NCBI RefSeq assembly: GCF_947305105.1
Contig: NZ_CAMZCS010000013.1
Coordinates: 21,154 to 85,153 of the forward strand
Source of the DNA: an uncultured Fibrobacter sp.
GTDB lineage: Bacteria > Fibrobacterota > Fibrobacteria > Fibrobacterales > Fibrobacteraceae
DNA: 64,000 bases
Reading direction: 5' to 3'
Of this stretch, positions 43,885 through 55,800 are shown piece after piece; the first letter of the stretch is position 1; each line of letters opens with the position of its first letter. A model generated the notes under the pieces. That model had not been told where the DNA came from, did not search any database, and saw only the letters and a list, made by a program, of their open reading frames with translations. Both the position numbers and the translations under genes were made by a program.

Positions 43885-46800
43885 ATGAAAAAGAAGATAA
43901 TCGCCCTGTTTGCCCTGGTTCTGGCAAACAGCCTGTACGCCTCTTGGCCCATGGAAAGCGTGGATATGTATAATATAGTGCTTGTCCATGGTGCGGCTGA
44001 CAGATGGCAAGGATTGGACTGTGAAAATGGGGATGGCGGAAATCCATATACAGAGGCATATAGTAACAAACAAGGTGTCGTTACAGATCCTTCTACATGC
44101 CATCTGGATTCCGTTGAGGTTCCGGTTCCTAACGAAAGCAAACCCGATTCGACTAGAGATTCCGTGTTCACGAGATGTGACACGGCGTATTACAATCCCA
44201 AACGTATCGGCGGTGTCATGAAACCCAATGGCGACATTGGTGGCATGGCTGTCGGCATGATAAAAGACCTGTTCCCTTTCCTGAATGACGAACTTTTTGA
44301 AAATCCGTACGCTGCCTATCTTCAGCGGCCCTTCGTGCTTCCAGCAGGTTCCCCAGCGAACAATGCCGACGAAATCGGCAAATCGAACTGGATGGGCTCG
44401 GGCATGTGCTCTGCACGCCGTTCTCTTATCGAGGAGGCCAAGGAATTCAAGGCTCATGGACAGGACACCCTGAAAATGTTCCGCGAGAGTCCTACTGCCG
44501 AATACCGCAAAATCGCCTCTCGCAATATCCTTGTCGGGCACAGTATGGGCGGCGTGGCCATCCGCGAATATGTTCAAGGTCCGAACTACAACAAGGATGT
44601 GGACAAGATCGTTACTCTTGATAGTCCTCACGAGGGAACTGGATCGTTAAACATGCTGCTTGCGCTTAAGGAGCGAATCAAGTCCGGGAAAAAGGTGACT
44701 AGCGAAGCAAAAGACGCTCTATTGCCTTTAGGCATTGCGATGGTGCATGATCCGATGACTGTGTCGCTGGGGCTCGAGGCGCTTGTCAGTGCCTATATAA
44801 TTGACGTTGTGCAGGTTGCCGTGGATAGCGCCATTATCGCAATATTGAACGACAAAGGCGGGTTCGACTATTATTTCGATGATCCCTTGGCGGATTACAT
44901 TGACCCTAACAAGGACGGCGGCGTAAAAGATTTGGTAAAAAGAGAAACTCCCGATATGCCTATGATACGCATTCTCGGCGGCGAGCACAGCATGGTTTTT
45001 ACAGATCCTGAAGATTATACTGTTGCAGGTCCGCTGAAGGGGATTCTTCCGGACGAAGTCGCGTTGCCGACTCTCAATGCATGGACGTTCCTTGGGGAAT
45101 CGGGTGACAAGTCCACGGATTACGTGAACGCCTTGGCCGGATTCATCTTCGGCCTAGTTGGGGGTGTCGCTGTCATGGACAGAGGAACGGCGCTTGTTCC
45201 CGAATGGTCAAGTTACGGGGACAACACCAAGGCGTTCAATGCTGCGGGTGCGGATGTAAAGAAAGTTCGTTACGAGGCTGCCTTGCATGCGAGGGGATAC
45301 AACCCGCTGACGGATACGGCTACTTGGGCAATTGCGGCGGTGGATATAGAGGGCGAATTCGCACATATGGCTGCGGCTGTACATGCTCTTGTAGTTTCAT
45401 CGAACTTGCCGATTCCTGAGATAACTACGACGATGGCAATTGCTATGGCAATTACAGGTGCGGCTAATATTGCTAAGGATATTGTGAGTTCTACTACTGG
45501 TGCCGTTGTTAATGTCCCTGTTTTGCTCGCCGCCGTGAGTGATCTGCAAGAATCCCACAAGATTCCAGCGGAAGGAGATTTCCACCGTGAACATTTCGGA
45601 GAGGACCGGTCGTATTCCATAATCAATGGCGGTTCAGCTACAGCCCGTTCCTATCTCATGGAGGACTTCCTCTACGAGAAGCCCTTCGTGAACCTCGCGC
45701 TCTCCGTGTCGGACCCTGCGTTGCGCGCGGTGGAACCGGGCTGCTACTACGAGGCCGACAGTGCGGGCAAGCAGCAGCTCTGCGAGGTGGGCCTGTACGA
45801 TTCCCTCGGCAATGTGGCAGCTTCCTCAAATGGCAAGATGAACTACGCGGACTTCCGTAAGTTGCCGCCGCTCAGATTCAAGTCGGAATCTGACTGGTCT
45901 AGGGTGGGCTTGAAGCTGGACCGTTGGGAACGCGTAGACGGACTCGGTCCGAGTGGCGATTCAGTCAAGATTCCTATTCGTCATGTTGAAAGATATTCTG
46001 TTCCTGACATTGTAGTGGATTCCTTTATCGTGAAATATTCCTTCGTGATTGACGACTTGATGCCGCACCGTTTGCGTCAAATCCGTCTGAATTTCAACTA
46101 TCAAGAAGAAATTGCATGGGAATGCGATGTGACAAAGGACCCTTTGGCGGGTGATGCTTGTACGGTGTACAAGCGCTCCGGTGGCAGCGGCTGGGATACC
46201 TTGCAGCTGGAGAAGCATCCCGTCCAAAAGGACGGCCGCTTCGACTTCGAGCCCCGCAAGTACAACTACACCATTTTGTCTGCGCTCCAGAAGGACAACC
46301 AGAATACGGTGACGATTTCTACGGTGAACAAGATCGGGCTTTCGAATACGCAGCGTCTGTACTACTTGTTCAAGGCGACGGCGAACAAGCTCGACCCGGT
46401 GTGGCCGCAGCGTGATGTTGTCCTGAACAAGATAAAGGGTTTCGCATCATACGCATCGGCGCTTGGCTATCAGGGCTTCCGCGTCAAGGGTGCGAAGGAT
46501 ACTATCTTCAGGACCGATGGCACTTCCAGTTTCTCACGGCTTGACATGGACATGACCATTGATTCCGTGTACGACGCTTCGCGCGTTGGGCAACCGGGCG
46601 TGAGCCCGACGGGCTTCGTGTACGACAGCTCAAGTGCGTACTTCGCCTCCCGCCAGCATGATAGCGACCCGGCCGAAGGCAATTATCTGTGGAAGTTCGT
46701 GGCGAACATCCGCAACACCGCCGCAGTGAGTGCTGGTGCCGACTCGAATACGTACGAGGTGCCGTTCCGCGTGGACCGTACTGCACCCGATTTCACGCTC

Positions 46801-49800
46801 GAACCCGAGCGGTCCGTGATGAACCCGGACAGCACGATGTTCATGGCCCGCTACGCGTGGGCCGGCGATTCCGCGCAGGGCCCCGACATCTTCGCGATGC
46901 GCCTCACTTTAGAAAAGTTTAGCAACGCGAGTAGTTCCGGTAGCCCCGTTTTCACCAAGGTGGCTGAATTGCGGCCCTACGCCGACGTGATTTCGCCCGA
47001 GTTCGCCATCCAGTGGGATGCCTCCTCCCTTAATACGGTGAGGTCCCGTGGCGATGGGCTGTATCGCGTCCGTGCCTACGCAGCAGACTACGCTGTGCCC
47101 GATACGGTTGTCTATGGCAAGATGCTCAGCCTTTACGATTCCATTATCTTGGGCGGCACCGTCTCGGATAACATGTGGCCCGTGGCCTCCGACTCCATGA
47201 ACACGACCACGAGATTCGCCGAGTTCTATGTCGACCGCAGCGCTCCCGTCATTTCGAACGTTTCTGTGACCTCCGACTCTGGGGCAACTTCGATTTACTC
47301 CACCCTCACACGCCCGCAACGCAATTCACAGTATGCTTATGCCACTGGGGATAGCCTTGCGAAGATTACTTACAGAGTTGCCGAATCGCTGAACGGCCGC
47401 GACAGCGTCCCGGTGACGGTCGCATGGAACTTTGTACATGTGGGCGACACTACCGCGATGGACCGCGCGGGCGATTCTGTATGGGTCAAGTCTAGTGGCA
47501 CGGCCTCCGCAACATGGCGTGAGGGTGCCACCATGCGTCTCATGGATGGTGATTACGCCATCCGCGCCCTTGCTCGTGATGCCGCAGGCAATACCGCCCG
47601 TTATACACATTCCAAGACGCTCCGTGTCGATAGGACTCCGCCGCATATTGTGAGCCTCGTGAGCACTCGTTTGGTATATCCGGATTCCGCGGGCCCCTTC
47701 TCTGCAACAATTGCCGTAGACGAGAAATATGACGCTCCGACGAATCGTACGGGCATGCGCTGCTATTATAATGTAAGCGGCTGTGGTCGCACGGCTCCGT
47801 CCCTGTGGAAACCTGTCTCGAACAATGTGCTTCACGGCGATTCGCTGACTTTTTCTCTTGATTCCGTTGTGGGCACACACGGCAAGTGCTACCTGAATGC
47901 CGTCTGTGTCGATGCTGCGGGCAACGCTTCTGCCAGGACAGATCTGTTCTACATTGGCGAACGCACTCCTGTCATTACCTCGCCAAAGTCGATTGTCGCG
48001 ACGCCTCTTGTGGCGATTACGGGTGTTGCCCCGCCACGCGGCGGCAACGATTCCCTGCATACGGTGTACCGTATCCGCTACGCAGCGGCCGACACGACCG
48101 GCAGTGGGGCGCCCCTTGCCTGGAATACCGCGAAAGTCTCGGTCGTCTCGGCTATTCGCAACGATACGCTCCCGTATGTCTCGAAAATTTCGCAGAGCGA
48201 GGACGGCGTGCTGGGCTACATTGACCGTAGTCTCGGTGGCAAAAAATATCTCGAGGGTACGTACGTTATCGAACTCGGGACATGTGCCGGGCCGGAATGC
48301 CTCGGCGGTGCCGACAGTCTGTGGCTCACCGACACGATGACCGTCTTGTTCAATGCTCCGCAGGATTCCCTTTTCGGCGATACGCTGCACTGGAAACTTG
48401 TACTTGATCCCAAGAGCGTACATGTCGGGCAGGATACCCTTGGCGTGTCGCTTGTCCTTTCCGGCGATTTCAACGGCAGTTACTTTGCACGAGTCTATGC
48501 CAAGGATTCCAAGGGAGTGGGCATGTTCGACGAGTCTGTCAACAAGGTCTGGAAGAATCCCTATTACGGAAGTCCTGCCGATACGCTGTCCGATAGCAGT
48601 GCCGTGTGGTTCTATGAACTGGATGACGGATATCATCTGCAGTGGAGAGGGCTTGCTGCCGGTGATTCCCTGCGGGTGTCTTTCGATTCCGCCGGATTCG
48701 GCGGGACGTGCATGGCTCCGGATGCAGTGTCGAACTTGGCCGATTGCAGTGTGCGTACTGGTGGCTACGACCTGTCTTCGTTGTATTCCGCGGCCAGTTG
48801 GTATCTTGAGGATTTTTCGAAATGGCTCCCGCCTTCGGTCGTGAACGGGGAAATGCTCGTGAGCGGTGATTCCGGGCATGTGGTGATGAAGGCGACAAAC
48901 GCCTTCCGCATTTCGCGTGCGGGAAACCTTGGCGATACGGCATTGCCCAAAATGCGAGTCTATTTCGGTGAAAATGCCCGTGACGGTTTCTACTGGGTGG
49001 CGAATGGGAGTTTCGGCAGCGATACGCTCAACCCGCTCGCAATGGGCTGGACCGTGAATCCGCAAACTTACGGGCTCAAGTTCAGATGGCCGGGCTTCCC
49101 CGAGACGGGTATGTACCCCGCTTCCGGCACGATGAAGGTCTATATGGAAATCACGGAGAACGTGGTTGACAATCCCCGCATGTACCTGGATTCCCAGGAA
49201 GTCGACATAACGCTCGATTCCGTGAAAGTCGTGTTGCCGAGTTCCTTGCCCGATTATGTGTTGCTCAAGAACGACTCGACGCTTGTATGCAAGTCGCCTA
49301 CGGATCCCGCCAGTTGCGAAAAGAGGGTGATGTGGCTAAAGACGATGGTCGCGAAGTACGGCGTCAAGAACAGGGATGCATGGGTCAAGGTAACTGTTTC
49401 GGACGCTTCTGGCCCGGTAGCCGTGTTGCAGGACGACTCCTCGACTATTTTGCGCGCGAATGCGAGCGATTCCGCCTATCAGGTACGCTGGAACGGCAAG
49501 AACAACCTCAGTACGGCAGAACTGAAGGAGGGAACGTACACGCTTACGGTTGTGGCGACGGCGGTGGATGGTTCCGGTGCCGACACGGCGTCGGCGACGT
49601 TCAATGCGAAGTTTGCGGAGACCATGTACGACTTGACTCCGGCTGATCCGACGGATGAAAACTATTATGGTCCCGCAATCCATATTTCCGAGGCGAAGTA
49701 CGACACTAGTGTAAAGACATACCGGTACGAGCCTGTTGCGGACTATCTGGTGAAGGCGGAAGTCTCTGGGTATGATTTGCCTGCCGACACGCTTGCAAAG

Positions 49801-52800
49801 GGAATCTCGCTGCAGGGACAGATTACCGGAACGCAGGAGATTCTCGGGTACGAACCGAAACGCTTCAACCTGGCCATAAAGAGACACAGGAAGGAACTGA
49901 ATTTGGTTGTGATAACGCATTTTTATGGAGAACTTGATGAAATTACTGGGTCAACTATTTTGGGGGCATCATCGTGTTCGGAGGAAGATTCTCATGATAT
50001 AATAAATGATTTCGACATTCATCGAATGACTTTTTCAGAATACAATAGAGATACAGTACTTAACATCCATAAAAATCGTTCTGGAAGAGGATTTGATGGA
50101 GAAAATGGACCGTCTAGCGGTTATATGGAAATAATTGTACTCACGGAAATGCAATTTGAACAATTTAATCTTTCTAAGATAAGTTCACAAAGTCAATTTG
50201 ATGCATTGAAAGGTGAAGCTGTATGGAATTTGAAAAATTATATAGAGGGGGATACTTTGAAGGGGGATACTTTGAAGGGGGATACTTTGAAGAGGGATTC
50301 TGTGTTCCATATTCCAGGAGGGAGTTCGGGAAATATCCTTTATGGATCATCTAAACAAGATGACTCATGTAAACCGAAATTCGATTCTTTGGGAATGATG
50401 GTGTCGTCTTGTAAAGACTCTACTGATAATTATAATCCAAATAAAAATTTGTTTGAAATAACTTTTGCTCCAATAGATGATTCGCGCTTTTATTCTGATA
50501 AGGGCTTGCCAAATCCAGATTGTGCAGATTATGAAAGATATAGGTTTGCGCATTTTAACATAACTTTTTTGATTCCAAATTCCTATTGGAACTCCGATTT
50601 CGGCATGGACAACCTCGTTAATCGTACGGTACGCTTTGACCATACGAATATTTCGTTGTTCGGTGACGATGGCTACTGGGCCGCATTGGATTCGCTTGGT
50701 CGTGTGCAACCGGGTTCAGGAAACTACTTTGATGGTGACTCGTGGGTTTTTGACATGGATTATGGCCTCCTGACCCCGTTTGAGACGCAATACCTTCCCT
50801 ACTATGCCTCGAATACAATGCCGGGCGGCCTAAATACGTTCCTGTTCCCCGACGAGGATGCGCTGCATTCGCAGGCGGCACGATTTGATTTGCACTTCTA
50901 TGGCGCGAATGCTCCAGGCGAAAGCTTTGTCACAAAGGTGCTTGGTGCACCGGATGCCGGTGAAGACACGTCTGCATGTAGTTACGATTCGACAAACATT
51001 TTCGTGGCTACAGGGGGGTATCCATATTGTCAAATTGAACACGATGGGACAGATTCCGTCAAGCATACGCCGTACTTTGCGGCGAACTCGAATGTCTCCT
51101 TCTATGTCGGTCTTAACAAGCGCCTTGGCAGCGTTAACCATAAAGTAACGGTTGCTTTCCCGCAACTTAGTAACTGGGTGAATACATCCGCCGATTCCGT
51201 TTGTAGTGATACCAACGATTGGAAATTTGTAATCGATGGTTCGAAACCTTGCTATAAGTATTACGGCTACGGTTCGCGTGTACACTATTACTATGGTGAC
51301 TTTACGGATTCTGTTTGGGGTGCAAATATGATACGTCCGCAGGACGGTACGATAAGGAACCTGACGAATGATCCCTACTTTGTATTTAGGAATTCTCAGA
51401 ACGTGTTGAAGAGCAGGCTTCTCAGTATGGGAACGGTTGGTTCTAGGGAATTCTCCTTGAGTGTGGTTCCGGACCCGAACGACTACGACCCGGCAAATCA
51501 CAGGTTCGTCGTAAGCCTCGATACAGTGAGGGCCTTGGTCTCTTTGAAAGCCTCAGAATTAACGCTCAGTGTGGATACGCTGTATTCGTTGATGCACAAT
51601 GATTCCCTCTCCCTGGCGGCTACGTACGATACTCTCTACATTAAAGCGCGTTCCATGGACACGAACGTCATCTATCGCAAGGCCGATGACAAACTTGCGC
51701 AAACGCCCGTGCGCCCGAAATCTGTAAAACTGTCAAGTTCGCAGCTTTATGCGGGGGGTAGCGTATGGATGAAGAACATTGCTGTCAAGTCCGCCCAGGT
51801 CTTGCACCTGGATTCCAGCGACCATTCGCACCTACAAGCCGACGGGAATTTCCCCAGCTTTAATGATCTGGAAATCGGTTTCAAGGACTCCATAGCGGTC
51901 AAGCGTCCGAAGGAACTCGTGGAGATAAGGGCTTACTTGAGGGAAAACGAAAAGTATCAGCTGGCATACTTGAACGGGAACGCATTCTATGTCGTTCCAA
52001 GGGACATGCTGGATTCGATGTGGAGGGATTCCATCAAGACGGGTTCCAGCGGATGGTATCGGCTCGGCTGGTTCGACGTGAACAGGTTGCAGGGCAATAC
52101 CCAGTTCCTGCTCATGTGGGGTGACGGCTCCGGCGCTTCCAACATATTCAGCAAATTCGACATGGTCATAGGCCGTGCCGTGGATTCGACTGGAGGCAAG
52201 ACGGTAAAGTCCCTGTTCGAAGAAGTCAATGTCACGTTCCCGGCAGGCTCCCTTGCAGAAAGTAAGGATATTACCGTCCGCACCATCGACGCCAAGGATT
52301 ATCCGTTCGAGGTGTTCAACAATCTCGCACTCAAGGGCCCGATCGTGGAAGTTTTGCCGTCGATGCCCTTTACGAACGATTCCGTGCTTCCGCGAATCCA
52401 GATGAAGATAAGCTACGACGAGATGGAGGCAATGAACTCAACACCGGAGACAATCCGCCTGTACAAGGTGGACACGGCGAGCAAGAAGTTTGTCCCGCTG
52501 GAGAAAGCGTTGTACGGCTACCTGGATGCCAATGGCAATGCCCTTGTGTCCACCGGGGATACCGTGGCGACGTGTTCCTCCGCAAAGGATTTACGCTGCT
52601 ATGACAGTACGTTGCAATGGGCCTACCTCCTGATTTCTGCCGAGACTCACTCCTTCTCGGTATTCACGGCGATGGATTCCGCCGTGGCGGAGACTCCTGA
52701 CTTCAGCGTGACGGTGTTGCCGGAAGTGGCTTCCGCTGCAGGGCGCCATGTCCGTGTGGACGGCATTACGAGATTCAGGCTGTATATAGATGACGATTCG

Positions 52801-55800
52801 CTCTGGGCCGACCAGGGTGATGCGACTCCGCCTGTCGTGCTTGCGTTTACCGCGGATTCCAACGGCTTTGCGCAGGTGACGCTGCCGTCGCGCAACAAAG
52901 ATATCGACACGAGTTTCGTGTTTGTGGTAGCGTTGAGCGAACCCGATACGGACGGAACGGTGGTTGAACTGCCTGCGGCTCCCGCTGTGGCGCGTGCATT
53001 GACTGTCAATACGCAGTTCTCTTGCACGGTTCCTGCCGATTCGCTGTGGCTCGGCCTAGACAACGGCTACTTGGCCTACGGTGCGGCTTGCACCCATCCG
53101 GGGTACGGGACCGTATCGCTTTACCGCGACGGGATAGTTGCTGCCGAGATTCGGGGCGATATTCCTGACACCGTCATATATGACGGATACAAGGCAGTTG
53201 GTATGGGCAAGATTGCACCGGGTGTTTACGAGTCACGCTATTTGGGTGTTTCGGCCCTTGGCTTGGATATGCAGCTTGCAGGGCCCGATGTCCATACGGA
53301 TTCTGCCCGTCCCGTAATAGTGGAATGGTCCGTCACCGATTCGTCGGATGTTCTTGACCGGCTCTTTGTCGTGAATGCGCGACTGATGGATACCGAGTCG
53401 GGTGTTGCCCGTGTTGTAGTGACTCCGGTCTTCGGCGGTGATACGCTTCGCATAGTGACCGCGGTTCCCGACTCTGCCGGGAATGTAGAAATACCGGTAA
53501 GGCTTACGCGCAAGCGACTTACGGAATGTGCCGGTTGTGTACTTTCTATAGCTTTCCGCGCGGAGGACTATGGTCACAACCATGTTGAAAGGATGTATAC
53601 TTCGCCAGATAAACTTTATCCCTATCCGGCGCAAGTCGCCCTGTGGTACCCGGCCCGCGAAGGAGTGGGGAATTATGCCCACGAGTTCCTAGGCACCGGT
53701 CACGACTTGGAACTTTCTGGGATGGGCAATCCGTGGAATAGCGACGTAGGGCTCTACTTCTTCCGTTGGGAAGATAGTGCGCTGGGTGTGGATACGGTAA
53801 ATGCGGGTACTTCGGATTCCTATTCCTTCGAGGCCCGAATCAAGGATGGCAATGCGAAGGGAGTCGTTTGGCGGCGCATCCTCGGCTTTAGCGGCATTGG
53901 AGGGCTTGAAATTTCGCTCGAGGCCCGCAACGGAAGTATTCGTCTTGTCGAAGGAACGCATATGTGGGGGTCTTCGAAGGCCCTGCTTCGGGACAAGGAA
54001 TGGGTACATGTTGTCGTGACGGTCGATTCGTCGATGGTGCGCTTCTATGTTGATGGCAGTCCCGTAGATTCTTCTACGGCGGTGCCCTTGGAGCGTGAGT
54101 TCTACGGTGTATTCTCTGCTGGCAAGACAGATTCCGTTTCCTTCATAGGGAACGTGGCCGATATCCGCATGTACACTTCGGCGCTTTCGCCGGAACAGGT
54201 TTTGGCGCTTTCGCTGCCTGTGACCGACGAGGGCGAGGAAGTTTCCGACCTCATTGTTGTAGCGATAAAGGATATGAACGCTGTAAGCGGATTCAAGAGG
54301 GAGTTCTCCTGCTCCGTGGCAGGGAACAAGTATCTTACTTCCGTCGCGGATGCGGCGACCGTATCGTTGCCCGTCATTGTGCAGGATGCTGCTGAATACA
54401 ATGTCGTCCTGTACGCTCGCTCGGCGACTGCAGGGAACGTTTCTGTCGCCGTGGGTGAATCTGCGATGCAGACCGGTGTGGTTGCCGTATCGAATGTTTG
54501 GCATGCGGTAACGCTATCGGGAGTGACTGTCAATCTTGCTGCGGGTACGCATACGCTCAAGCTCAGGGTGCCGAAGGGTGTTGAAATAGGTGGGTTTGCG
54601 CTCTCGACGGCGGATATTCCAGCCTCGATGATTGCCTGGGGCACAAGTACCGCGGACAAGGTTGCCGGAGTTGTCGCTGCGGATACTGCCCGCAAGATAA
54701 AATCCTACTTGCGCTACGAAGGCTACCCGGAAACGTCGACGCTCCGTCCGCGTATTCGTCTGCGCAATGTTTCCTCCACGCCGGTGAACGGGTTCTCCGT
54801 CCGCTACTATTTCCGTGGTGAGGATGCCTCGCAAGCCAGGGTCGATCGCTATGTGCCCAACGACGTGTCGACGTTCCCGTCTGTGCATTTGGAAAGTGGG
54901 CGTACTGGCTACGTGGAATGGAAATTCCCCAATAAGCAGATCCCGGTGAACGGGACGGTGTTCAATGGTGATGGTCCGCATTTCGGCCTCTACAATTCCG
55001 ATTTCTTCCCATGGAATGTCTCCGATGATCCGTCCTTCGTGGATCCGACATCGGGCCTTGTCCCGAATGTAGATGGCTTCTATGAGGATGTGGGTATTAT
55101 CGTCTTGGATAACGACTATAACTTGATAGGTGGTTCGTGCGCTGAGATGGAGGATCCAACGTCGCTTGTGACCAGTGCCCGCGCACTCGCCGCAGCCGAA
55201 CGCGATAACAACCAGATGACCGAAGTCCACATCAAGGTGGAAAATACGGGCAATGTCCCGCTTGGCAACATTGATGTACGTTACTACTTCTACGTGGGTG
55301 GAAACATGACTCCCATCTTGGATGTGTACTACCTGTCAGGCTGCTCGTCGGTTACATTGCAGAATCTCGGGAACGGGCGCTGGCAAGCGACAGCCCATTA
55401 TAACGGGAGTCTTGCGCCTGGACAAATGTGGAACGATCCTGTCAAGTTTGCCTTGCGTTTACAAAATTGGGAACATGCATGGAATGCTTCTGATGACCCG
55501 TCCCACGATGGTCTTGGACACAATTTTGTGGAGGCCCATGGAGTTTGCGTCTATGATTCGGCCGGAAACCTGCTTTACGGGAATGCTCCGGCGTGGGGTA
55601 ATCCTGCATCCAGCAGTAGCGGCAGTGGTAGCGGTGGTACTGATCCCACGAACCATCCTGGTAATGGATCGTCTTCTGGAAACATTCCACCCATCGTGCG
55701 TACGGATGATGGCTTGCTGGTCACGATGGACTCCTATGCCTACGTAAGCCTAAAACTTGTAAATGCACATGGTGAACCGATACGGACTTTGTTCAGGGGG

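Noticed and set aside
47326..49065. Long minus-strand open frame inside the giant gene
   Set aside because: It is the antisense shadow of the plus-strand gene and encodes no recognisable protein. The plus strand has clear domains there.
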